Assembly (NCBI GenBank): GCA_020056515.1
Contig: JAGVHP010000037.1
Coordinates: 1-6,816, forward strand
Direction of reading: 5' to 3'
From: Candidatus Shapirobacteria bacterium
GTDB lineage: Bacteria; Patescibacteriota; Microgenomatia; UBA12405
Length of the DNA stretch: 6,816 nucleotides
Shown: one piece after another, positions 1 through 5,350 of the stretch
Layout: every line of letters starts with the position of its first letter
Numbering within the stretch: position 1 is the first letter of the stretch
The notes under the pieces: model-generated
The model's database searches: none
Seen by the model: only the letters and a program-made list of their open reading frames with translations
What the model was told of the DNA's origin: nothing
Made by a program: the position numbers and the translations under genes

Positions 1-564
1 ACTGACTGGAAAAAAATAATTGAAGAGAAAAGAAATTGGATTGAAAAGAGAATATCGAAGATGCCGGAAATAAAAAAAATAAATAAGTTGGATAAGATGG
101 TTATTTTGGGAGAAGAATATGGAGTTAATATAACGATGGGTAAAAGAGATTCCCTAGTAATTTTTGAGGATAGAAAAGAAATTTATGTCAGAAGTAAAAA
201 AACAACTGAAAAGTATTTAAGGAAAGTAATTGATAAAAAAATGAGACTCTGGGCACTCAAGATAATTAGAGAAGAAGTTAACAGATTAGCAGCAAAACAT
301 AAGATAAGGGTCGGAAGTATTAAGATTAAAAATCAAAAAACCCGATTTGGGTCATGTTCATCGAGAGGTAACTTAAATTTTAATTGGCAGATAATAATGT
401 TCCCTAAAGAACTCTTTGAACATGTGATTTTGCATGAATTGGCGCATATTTTGATCAAAAATCATTCGCCGGGATATTGGGCTAAACTAAGAGAAATGGA
501 CTGTAATTGTATGCAAAATAACCGGTGGTTAAAAAGAGAGGGGGCGAGGTGTTTTATTGTCTAA
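1..564 (+). CDS. YgjP-like zinc metallopeptidase (DUF45 / SprT-WLM-like), 5' truncated by window edge
   Basis: Predicted cytoplasmic zinc-dependent hydrolase of the YgjP/DUF45 family, a gluzincin-like group of unproven physiological substrate. The reading frame is open from base 1, so the ATG at 61 is probably internal: the 20 residues before it (including RNWIEKRIS) look like the Trp-Ile helix that precedes the core in this family. Numbering from Met at 61, the conserved block QKTRFGSC is at residues 92-99, the HELAH zinc site (HExxH) at 125-129 and the third ligand candidate His at 135 in NHSPGYW. These are the family's full catalytic signature. About 187 residues are visible; family members are usually about 230-240, so roughly 45-55 N-terminal residues lie outside the window. 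The gene is convergent with xth, 44 bases away. Family assignment is firm; the biological role is unknown. Confidence 0.9.
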   Translation, partial: TDWKKIIEEKRNWIEKRISKMPEIKKINKLDKMVILGEEYGVNITMGKRDSLVIFEDRKEIYVRSKKTTEKYLRKVIDKKMRLWALKIIREEVNRLAAKHKIRVGSIKIKNQKTRFGSCSSRGNLNFNWQIIMFPKELFEHVILHELAHILIKNHSPGYWAKLREMDCNCMQNNRWLKREGARCFIV

Positions 565-565
565 A

Positions 566-606
566 CCCCTAGGTGCTCCGCACCACCTTCCCCTCGAGAA
601 AGGGGA
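566..606. terminator. Two small hairpins in the convergent gap, possible bidirectional terminator or REP-like element
   Basis: The gap between the convergent metallopeptidase and xth genes contains GGTGC-TCC-GCACC (572-584) and TCCCCT-CGAGAA-AGGGGA (589-606). CCCCT at 566-570 could alternatively pair with AGGGG at 601-605, making a longer structure. There is no strong T-run after either hairpin on either strand, so classical intrinsic termination is not proven; position is the main argument. The GC-rich, palindromic composition contrasts with the AT-rich flanks and resembles short dispersed intergenic repeats of many uncultured bacteria (recollection, not tested). Confidence 0.35.
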
Positions 607-608
607 CC

Positions 609-1376
609 TTAAATCTTGATATTAATTCCCACTGGGCAGTGGTCAGAGCCGAGGACATCGGTCAGAATAAAAGCGTCAGTAACTTTTGATTTGAGTTTAG
701 CGTCGATGAAAAAATAGTCAATGCGCCAGCCGATATTTTTAGGGCGGCAACCCTGACGCTGAGACCACCAGGAATACTCGACTTTGTCGGGATGTAAAAG
801 ACGGTAGGTGTCAACCCAACCCTGTTTTTCAAACTTATCCATAAAAGCCCGTTCGATTGGTAAAAAGCCGGTGTTTTTGACATTGTCCTTGGGGCGAGCC
901 AGATCGATTTCATGGTGAGCGGTGTTGATGTCACCGCAGAAGATAATTTTCTCTCCCCGATCCCGAAGGTCGTTGATATATTTTAAAAAAGTGTCGTAAA
1001 ACTTCAGTTTATAATCGAGACGGCCAAGATCGCGACCGCCATTGGGAATATAAACATTAAGGAGGGTAAATTCGTCGAATTTAGTAATCAAAACCCGGCC
1101 CTCGTCATCCCAATCATTGTCGGCTTCACCGATGATGATCGATTTAGGTTCCTCTCTGGTAAAAGTAGCGACCCCAGAATAACCGGCTTTCTTGGCCGGA
1201 TTCCAGTATTGATGGTATCCGGACGGACATTCAAGTAAGGGTACTTGGTCGGGCAGGGCTTTGGTTTCCTGAAAACAATAAATATCAGCAGAATCCTTTT
1301 TAACAAAATCCCAAAGCCCTTTTTTAATGGCCGCCCGCATACCGGCGAGATTCCAGGAAATGAGATTGAGGGTCAT
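609..1376 (-). CDS. xth: Exodeoxyribonuclease III (AP endonuclease, ExoA/XthA type)
   Basis: Mg2+-dependent AP endonuclease and 3'-5' exonuclease acting in base excision repair: it cuts the backbone 5' of abasic sites and cleans blocked 3' ends. The 255-residue protein is full length for the family and is a single endonuclease/exonuclease/phosphatase domain. Visible catalytic features are WNLAGMRA with Asn9, QETK with Glu37, NVYIPNGG with Tyr109, GDINTAH with Asp149 and Asn151, WRIDYF with Asp220, and SDHCPV with Asp245-His246. It is the last gene of the minus-strand operon. Its ATG follows the stop of the HAD gene by a single base (TAACATG), so translation is probably coupled, and no Shine-Dalgarno is seen. 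A hairpin pair lies just beyond its stop. No residue expected for catalysis is missing. Assignment is firm. Confidence 0.96.
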   Translation of the reverse strand: MTLNLISWNLAGMRAAIKKGLWDFVKKDSADIYCFQETKALPDQVPLLECPSGYHQYWNPAKKAGYSGVATFTREEPKSIIIGEADNDWDDEGRVLITKFDEFTLLNVYIPNGGRDLGRLDYKLKFYDTFLKYINDLRDRGEKIIFCGDINTAHHEIDLARPKDNVKNTGFLPIERAFMDKFEKQGWVDTYRLLHPDKVEYSWWSQRQGCRPKNIGWRIDYFFIDAKLKSKVTDAFILTDVLGSDHCPVGINIKI

Positions 1377-1377
1377 G

Positions 1378-2211
1378 TTAAAAAAGTTTTTTTAGACCTG
1401 TATTATGGTTGTCTATTAACTTGGGAACGGTCAGTAAAGAATCCACTACCCTTAAAGCACCGGCCTTTTTCAATTCAGCAGGTGAACTAAAACCGTGGGT
1501 GATGCCGATGGCATGAAGACCAGCGGCCGAGGCAGCCTGCATATCGGAAGGGTGGTCACCCATAACCAATACTTCGTTGACAGAGAACCTTAATTTGTTA
1601 AGCATTTTTTGTAATCCTTCGGGATCCGGTTTGGTTTTGACAACATCGTCGCAGGTGATGACTTCAAATTTGGGTAGGTTATAAACGGCTTTGGCGCGGG
1701 TAAGAAAAGCGGTAAAACGCTCGTTAACATCAATGTCGTCGGCTTGAAACAATTCAGTGTATCCTAGGTCCGGTATGGAAACACCAAAATTACGGATAAT
1801 CATCCGGCGGTTACCACTGGTAACAATACCAAGATTAATTTGCTTTTTTCCGGCCCAATTAAACAATTCGGTTAACCCATGAAATGGGTGAACGTAGAGT
1901 GGAGCCAAATGATCCTGAACCGGAGTGAGACTATTGTCAAGTTTGTCAAAATCAATTTTCTTTAACAAAGATTTGTAGATCGTGTCACCGTATAACAATT
2001 TAAAAGTTTTTTGAAAGGTATCTTTGGTGCTGCCACCAACGGAGCGATTAATGTAATTTTCATACCGGTCATATTTGGGAATATCGGCTCGAGGAACTTT
2101 TTGAGAGAGAAGATATTGAACCGCAGCTTCGTATTGACCATGACGGATGAGAAAAATAGTGTTGACCAGAGTGCCGTCAGCATCGGAAATTAGGGCCTTG
2201 ATTTGGGACAT
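1378..2211 (-). CDS. HAD-superfamily phosphatase (phosphoglycolate phosphatase-like)
   Basis: Predicted soluble phosphate-monoester hydrolase of the haloacid dehalogenase superfamily, 277 residues, somewhat longer than typical Gph/PGMB-type enzymes (about 210-240) because of a large helical cap. Motif I is DADGT with nucleophile Asp10 and acid Asp12; the cap spans roughly residues 20-115; motif II is TSG at 131-133; motif III is the Lys in KTKPDP (Lys194); motif IV is GDHPSD with Asp219 and Asp223. All four catalytic motifs are present, so the enzyme should be active. KPDPEG and SDMQAASAAG are typical of subfamily IA. Substrate cannot be read from the sequence: phosphoglycolate (which arises when 3' ends are repaired, fitting the adjacent xth), sugar phosphates or nucleotides are all possible. 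The gene lies 5 bases after the NUDIX stop and 1 base before xth. Confidence 0.92.
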   Translation of the reverse strand: MSQIKALISDADGTLVNTIFLIRHGQYEAAVQYLLSQKVPRADIPKYDRYENYINRSVGGSTKDTFQKTFKLLYGDTIYKSLLKKIDFDKLDNSLTPVQDHLAPLYVHPFHGLTELFNWAGKKQINLGIVTSGNRRMIIRNFGVSIPDLGYTELFQADDIDVNERFTAFLTRAKAVYNLPKFEVITCDDVVKTKPDPEGLQKMLNKLRFSVNEVLVMGDHPSDMQAASAAGLHAIGITHGFSSPAELKKAGALRVVDSLLTVPKLIDNHNTGLKKLF

Positions 2212-2216
2212 ATACG

Positions 2217-2807
2217 CTATTGTACATTAGAACTATGTAATAGTATTTTTTGTCTAAATTTGGCCAAAGTACCGGTTTTGAGAATGTGTTTAAAGGTATC
2301 CCGGGAGCCACCGGAGAGGTCAAATTTACCAGAAATAAAATTATTGGTAATGGTGTCGAAATTAAAAAGTTTAATTTGATTGATCTCATTGGGGTTGAAT
2401 CGCAGTTTATCGCCAGTGGTGCCAGCAAAGATATATAAAATTTCCTTTTCCGAACCATAATCAATAATTAATTTATCGATTAATTCAAGGTTAGTTTTTA
2501 TCCCTAATTCCTCTTCCAATTCTTTATTGATGGTTGCCTCAGGGGTGTCGCCAAATTTAACATGTCCGCCGGCACTAATTGTCCACATACCGGCCGCAGT
2601 ATCCTTGGAAAAACTTCTCTGGGAAAGAAATAAATCTCCGTTTTGGTCCAATAAATAGGCGTGAGTTGATCGATGCCAAGGTTTTCGGGTTTCATTGTGA
2701 CATTCTTCGCGTGTAACCGGACCAATGAGATTATCGTTTTCGTCAACTTCGCATAAAAATTCATTTTTACGATCGGTGTTTCTAGGATTGTAGTTAGTAA
2801 CTGCCAT
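2217..2807 (-). CDS. NUDIX hydrolase, IPP-isomerase-like (YfcD-like) subgroup
   Basis: Predicted Mg2+-dependent hydrolase of nucleoside-diphosphate-linked compounds, 196 residues, one NUDIX domain at about 45-170. The N-terminal part (VDENDNLIG, HRSTHAYLLD, LSQRSFSKDTAAGMW) is the pattern of the type-1 IPP isomerase / YfcD group, in which the Lys follows the QR-S motif. The NUDIX box runs from Gly81 to Ile103 and keeps the metal-binding glutamates Glu96, Glu99 and Glu100 and Gly102. Two otherwise conserved positions are altered: the first Glu is Asp87 and the Arg before the catalytic Glu is Lys95. True isomerase activity is doubtful because a catalytic Cys in an NxxCxH setting is not evident (the corresponding segment is TISAGGH), so a hydrolase is more likely. 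It starts 6 bases after the VOC stop, ends with TAG and is followed 5 bases later by the HAD gene. Confidence 0.9.
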   Translation of the reverse strand: MAVTNYNPRNTDRKNEFLCEVDENDNLIGPVTREECHNETRKPWHRSTHAYLLDQNGDLFLSQRSFSKDTAAGMWTISAGGHVKFGDTPEATINKELEEELGIKTNLELIDKLIIDYGSEKEILYIFAGTTGDKLRFNPNEINQIKLFNFDTITNNFISGKFDLSGGSRDTFKHILKTGTLAKFRQKILLHSSNVQ

Positions 2808-2813
2808 TTTTGG

Positions 2814-3191
2814 TTATACTTCCAACCGTTGGGTAAACTGAACCAGATAACCGTCAGGGTCTTCGAAGGTAAACTCGCGAGTGCCGTAAGAGGTTGATTT
2901 TAATTGACGGTGAATTTTCACCTGACTGTTTATTTTTTCATATATTTTTTCGATATCGTCGGTCTCGATAACAATCAGGGACCAGCCGGAGTGATGGGGA
3001 CGATTTAGGGTGGGAGCTTCCAGATCAAAATCTGATTTGAGCATGATCATCAATTCGGAAGTACCAGCTTGAAGTCTGGCAAAGTGAGAATCCCCCATTG
3101 TTTTTTTAAAACCTAAAAGGTTGACGTAAAAAGCAACTGATTTATCAACATCGATAACGACAAGTTCGGGAGTAATATTTATCAATTTCAT
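2814..3191 (-). CDS. VOC-family protein (glyoxalase / bleomycin-resistance fold)
   Basis: Small soluble protein of 125 residues, the usual length for a single-chain VOC protein carrying two beta-alpha-beta-beta-beta modules. The N-terminal module includes PELVVIDVDKSVAFYVNLLGF (written here as its 8-28 span), with the typical DVDKSVAFY helix and LLGF turn. The C-terminal module ends in FTFEDPDGYLVQFTQ at about 107-121, the hallmark closing motif. The residue that is often a metal-binding Glu in glyoxalases (in YLxEF) is Gln118 here, which favours a ligand-binding or bleomycin-binding-type role over a metal enzyme, but this is weak evidence. The operon position between DUF523 and NUDIX genes does not settle the substrate. 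The ATG lies 3 bases before the DUF523 stop end, with no Shine-Dalgarno at a useful distance. Confidence 0.88.
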   Translation of the reverse strand: MKLINITPELVVIDVDKSVAFYVNLLGFKKTMGDSHFARLQAGTSELMIMLKSDFDLEAPTLNRPHHSGWSLIVIETDDIEKIYEKINSQVKIHRQLKSTSYGTREFTFEDPDGYLVQFTQRLEV

Positions 3192-3194
3192 GAT

Positions 3195-3593
3195 TTATTT
3201 TATCTGTCCTTGAGAAATAACTTTAATGCCGTTTTGACGAAATAATTTGACGGTAACCCCCTCCCCTCTTTTTAAGGGTTCGGTGGTGGCACAACCACAA
3301 GAAGGGCTACCTTGTTTTAAAATGGCTTCGGTAATTCCATAAAATTTGGCAATTCTTAGGGCTTCTTCTGCACCTCGATTATAATTGTCGGTGACATCTT
3401 TGCCTGACCGAGTGATAACTTTGTTACCGACAATTTTACATGGTTCCCGAGGGGTAGAAAGACCTCCAAGTTGTTCGGGACATATGGGAATTAATATTTC
3501 TTTTTTGGATAATTCAAGAATTTTTTTATTGGGTCGACTGGCGCGATTCCAAAGACAGCGAACCCCTAGAAAACAAGCACTGCAAAGTTTCAT
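3195..3593 (-). CDS. DUF523 family protein (YbbK-like), cysteine-rich
   Basis: DUF523 protein of uncharacterised function, 132 residues, close to the shorter members of the family (about 140-160). Diagnostic elements are the N-terminal CSACFLG (Cys4, Cys7), ICPEQLGGLSTPREP (Cys38 and the GGLxTPR loop, 37-51), GKDVTDNYNRGAEEAL, and ILKQGSPSCG (91-100). Conserved Cys4, Cys7, Cys38 and Cys99 suggest metal or iron-sulfur binding, as expected for the family, but no cofactor has been shown from the sequence. Cys13, Cys52 and Cys101 are additional cysteines in this protein. It is the first gene of the minus operon. A TATAAT hexamer ends 5 bases before its ATG, so the operon mRNA may be leaderless or have a leader of one or two bases. 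Confidence 0.93.
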   Translation of the reverse strand: MKLCSACFLGVRCLWNRASRPNKKILELSKKEILIPICPEQLGGLSTPREPCKIVGNKVITRSGKDVTDNYNRGAEEALRIAKFYGITEAILKQGSPSCGCATTEPLKRGEGVTVKLFRQNGIKVISQGQIK

Positions 3594-3610
3594 AGCTTAT
3601 TATAGTCGGT
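3594..3610. promoter_or_regulatory. Divergent promoter region with overlapping -10 elements
   Basis: Only 17 bases separate the ATGs of the DUF523 operon (-) and the ASCH gene (+). On the - strand a perfect TATAAT (3604 to 3599) ends 5 bases before ATG. On the + strand TATTAT (3598-3603) ends 7 bases before ATG. The two hexamers overlap by five bases because TTATTATA is nearly symmetric. No convincing -35 hexamer was found on either side, where it would have to lie inside the opposite gene. Transcripts in both directions would start at or within a base or two of the start codon. Confidence 0.5.
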
Positions 3611-4063
3611 ATGGATCATGTAGCCTATATGAAAAAAGAGTGGGGACTATTACCAAAGATTTTAAGTGGCGAAAAGAAAATAGAGTCAAGATGGTATAAA
3701 ACTAAACACCTACCTTGGGACAAAATTAATGTTGGAGATCGGATATTTTTTAAGAATTCGGGAGAGCCGGTAACGGTAGTTTCTAAAGTTGGTAAAGTTA
3801 TAAAGTTTGAAAGTTTGACGCCGAAAAGAATCAGAAAGATTTTGGAAAAATACGGACAGGATGATGGAATTACTAAAGATAAATTGAATTATTTTTATAA
3901 ATTATTTGTTGACAAAAAATATTGTTTGCTGATTTTTTTAACAGGGGCGGAGAAGATTGAGCCGTTTGAGATTGACAAGAGGGGTTTTGGACAAATGGCG
4001 GCGTGGATTACGGTGGAAGATATTGATATAATCAAGCGCGAACCAGCTGGTGCCGGACGGTAA
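3611..4063 (+). CDS. ASCH-domain (PUA-like) protein
   Basis: Predicted RNA- or nucleotide-binding protein of 150 residues with an ASCH/PUA-like beta-barrel. The motif at 16-31 (KILSGEKKIESRWYKT) is the diagnostic ASCH segment, G-E-K-x-I-E-x-R. INVGDRIFFKNSGEPV (39-54) is the next strand pair, and IFLTGAEKIEPFEID (108-122) supports the fold. A central helical segment (about 70-103) separates them. ASCH proteins have been linked to RNA metabolism and, in a few cases, to RNase or nucleoside amidohydrolase activity; which applies here is unknown. No Shine-Dalgarno is present and a -10-like TATTAT lies 7 bases before the ATG. The 3' end is unusual: the last six sense codons (Pro-Ala-Gly-Ala-Gly-Arg) and the TAA stop lie inside the tRNA-Tyr gene, so RNase P processing of a joint transcript would remove the stop codon from the mRNA. 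Confidence 0.85.
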   Translation: MDHVAYMKKEWGLLPKILSGEKKIESRWYKTKHLPWDKINVGDRIFFKNSGEPVTVVSKVGKVIKFESLTPKRIRKILEKYGQDDGITKDKLNYFYKLFVDKKYCLLIFLTGAEKIEPFEIDKRGFGQMAAWITVEDIDIIKREPAGAGR

Positions 4064-4114
4064 GGCAGTGGTCTGTAAAACCATTCTAAGTAGGTTCAAC
4101 TCCTACCAGCTGGA
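4043..4114 (+). tRNA. tRNA-Tyr (GTA anticodon), short variable loop, C1-G72
   Basis: A cloverleaf can be folded. Acceptor CCAGCTG (4043-4049) pairs with CAGCTGG (4107-4113) over 7 bp. D stem GCC/GGC (4052-4054, 4064-4066) encloses a 9-base loop containing GGTAA. Anticodon stem GTGGT/ACCAT (one G-U pair) has loop CTGTAAA at 4073-4079, so the anticodon is GTA at 4075-4077. The variable loop is only five bases (TCTAA). T stem GTAGG/CCTAC has loop TTCAACT (4095-4101). The discriminator is A4114 and no CCA is encoded. Oddities: bacterial tRNA-Tyr normally has a long variable arm and G1-C72, whereas this one has a short loop and C1-G72 as in archaea and eukaryotes; positions 8 and 14 are both G rather than U8 and A14. 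The 5' 21 bases overlap the ASCH coding sequence. Confidence 0.85.
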
Positions 4115-4119
4115 CATTT

Positions 4120-4128
4120 TGATATACT
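4120..4128 (+). promoter_or_regulatory. Extended -10 promoter of recF
   Basis: TG-A-TATACT matches the extended -10 consensus TGnTATAAT with one mismatch. It lies in the 20-base gap between the tRNA and recF, and the G of the GTG start is exactly the seventh base after the hexamer, the usual transcription start distance. No -35 is seen at 16-18 bases, as is acceptable for an extended -10. This predicts a leaderless recF mRNA. recF could also be reached by read-through from the tRNA transcript. Confidence 0.5.
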
Positions 4129-4134
4129 CGTTTT

Positions 4135-5187
4135 GTGTATCTTTCCCAAATAACCCTGCAAAATTTCCGGTCGTATAAGGAGAAAATCTTTGATTTTAAG
4201 AGCGGAGTGAATTTGATTTTGGGAGGAAATGGCAGCGGTAAGAGTAATTTATTGGAGTCGATTTTTTTTCTATCTTCGGGCAAAAGCTTTAGGGCGCCGA
4301 AGTTGGGGCAATTAATTTTGTGGGGAGAGAAGTTTTTATCGGTAAGAGGCAAGGTGGAAAATGGGGGTGAAAAAGAATTGGAGGCTCAACTGATTTTAGA
4401 TAACGGATCAAGTGGCCGAAAATATTACATTGACAAAGTGACCAAGCCGAAATCGAAATATTTGGGGTCTTTACGGTGCGTGTTGTTTGAGCCGGAGGAT
4501 ATTCGGCTGGTGACCGGGTCACCAAACCGACGGCGGGATTTTTTGGATACAATTTTTGCCACCAGTGAATGGAGCTACGCGTCGGCATTGTCCCAATATA
4601 ACCGAGCCTTGAAACACCGAAATGAGCTTTTAGATCTGATTGCCACAGGACGAGCTAAAGAGGCAGAATTATTTTATTGGAATCAGTCATTGGTTAAGAA
4701 TGCTGAAATAATACATCGATTTAGATCCAATTTTGTCCAGTCGGTGAATCAATTTTGGGGTGAACATGAAAATGGAGAGGTGGCCAAATTGGGAATAAAG
4801 TATCATCCGTCGGTGATTGACCTAAAAAGACTGGAGACGGAGGCAAGAGATGAAATAAGCTTGGGCTACACCAAAAGAGGACCGCATCGGGATGACTTTT
4901 CGATTGAGAGCCAGGCTTTTGAGAGTGAAGACAAAAATTTGGCTTTTTGGGGCTCAAGAGGACAACAAAGATTGGCGGTTTTGGCGCTACGCCTGGCCCA
5001 AATTAATTACCTTTTGGAAACATATAAAGAGGAACCGGTGTTACTTTTGGATGATATTTTTTCGGAACTGGATCCCGAACATCGACAGCTGGTGGCTGAC
5101 ATCTGTCATAAATATCAGACGATTTTTACCTCGGCGGAAATTGAAAGCGTAAATTACTTACCTACTGCACAAATCGTAAAAATATAG
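4135..5187 (+). CDS. recF: DNA replication and repair protein RecF
   Basis: SMC-like ABC ATPase that loads RecA (with RecO and RecR) at gapped DNA in recombination repair. It is 350 residues, normal for RecF (about 350-370). The N terminus MYLSQITLQNFRSY matches the usual RecF start, supporting the GTG at 4135. Walker A is GGNGSGKS at 30-37, followed by NLLESIFFLSSGKSFR. RecF-specific blocks are LFEPEDIRLVTGSPNRRRDFLD (117-138) and RGPHRDDF (248-255). The ABC signature is GSRGQQRL (273-280), with Arg where many family members have Gln, and Walker B with the D-loop is LLLDDIFSELD (303-313). All ATPase motifs are intact. No Shine-Dalgarno precedes the GTG; an extended -10 is placed so that transcription should begin at the GTG itself. 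The usual dnaA-dnaN neighbours are absent: recF sits here between a tRNA gene and the 16S rRNA gene. It stops with TAG. Confidence 0.97.
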   Translation: MYLSQITLQNFRSYKEKIFDFKSGVNLILGGNGSGKSNLLESIFFLSSGKSFRAPKLGQLILWGEKFLSVRGKVENGGEKELEAQLILDNGSSGRKYYIDKVTKPKSKYLGSLRCVLFEPEDIRLVTGSPNRRRDFLDTIFATSEWSYASALSQYNRALKHRNELLDLIATGRAKEAELFYWNQSLVKNAEIIHRFRSNFVQSVNQFWGEHENGEVAKLGIKYHPSVIDLKRLETEARDEISLGYTKRGPHRDDFSIESQAFESEDKNLAFWGSRGQQRLAVLALRLAQINYLLETYKEEPVLLLDDIFSELDPEHRQLVADICHKYQTIFTSAEIESVNYLPTAQIVKI

Positions 5188-5224
5188 TAAAATATCTCCA
5201 CTGTCGGAAGTATAGGAATTTTTT

Positions 5225-5254
5225 TCCACCGAAGGCGGATCAGCCTATGGCTGA
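5225..5254. repeat. Two directly adjacent hairpins of identical architecture (REP-like doublet)
   Basis: TCCACC-GAA-GGCGGA (5225-5239) is followed without a gap by TCAGCC-TAT-GGCTGA (5240-5254). Both are 15 bases with 6-bp stems and 3-base loops, and both fit TCnnCC-n3-GGnnGA. The first has an A-C mismatch when read from the + strand but a G-U pair when transcribed from the - strand, so its RNA form would be more stable on the - strand. The second is perfect on both. A T-run precedes the pair on the + strand, opposite to intrinsic terminator order. Confidence 0.55.
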
Positions 5255-5283
5255 GTACATTAACAATCCGTTCACTTTTTTTT
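5240..5283 (+). terminator. Candidate terminator or attenuator between recF and 16S rRNA
   Basis: An outer CGGAT/ATCCG pairing (starting at 5236) encloses the TCAGCC hairpin, and eight T follow after the bases TTCAC. The T-run starts five bases after the outer stem closes, which is acceptable, but the internal loop of 12 unpaired bases weakens the stem. It could stop recF transcripts or act as an attenuator in the rRNA leader. Position fits; stability is uncertain. Confidence 0.3.
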
Positions 5284-5350
5284 AGCCACGGTTGCTAGTA
5301 CCAGAGAGGATTTCTAAAAATTTTTTGGTTTATTTGAAACCATTTTCTTT

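Larger units (their letters stand above)
5188..5350 (+). promoter_or_regulatory. 16S rRNA leader region with paired hairpins and candidate control elements
   Basis: This 163-base stretch holds no plausible gene. From left to right it contains a T-run (5219-5225), two adjacent 15-base hairpins (5225-5254), an outer stem CGGAT/ATCCG (5236-5240 with 5266-5270) followed by T8 (5276-5283) that could end recF transcripts, and a weak promoter candidate TTGCTA-17-TAAAAA (-35 at 5292-5297, -10 at 5315-5320). A hairpin TGGTTT-ATTTG-AAACCA (5326-5342) comes next, then TTCTTTTGTA, which could be a boxB/boxA-like antitermination pair. The last two assignments are speculative and no consensus rRNA promoter was found. 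Confidence 0.3.

Noticed and set aside
61..564. ATG at 61 as the true start of the metallopeptidase gene
   Set aside because: The frame is open back to base 1 and the extra residues fit the family, so the gene is truncated by the window edge and starts outside it.
4721..4957. Minus-strand open frame opposite recF
   Set aside because: It is antisense to a well-supported recF reading frame, with low-complexity Pro/Ser-rich composition typical of shadow frames.
1..5187. Alternative genetic code with UGA read as glycine
   Set aside because: All eight coding frames are intact under the standard code with no internal TGA; stops are TAA (six) and TAG (two). The absence of TGA stops is too small a sample to mean anything.
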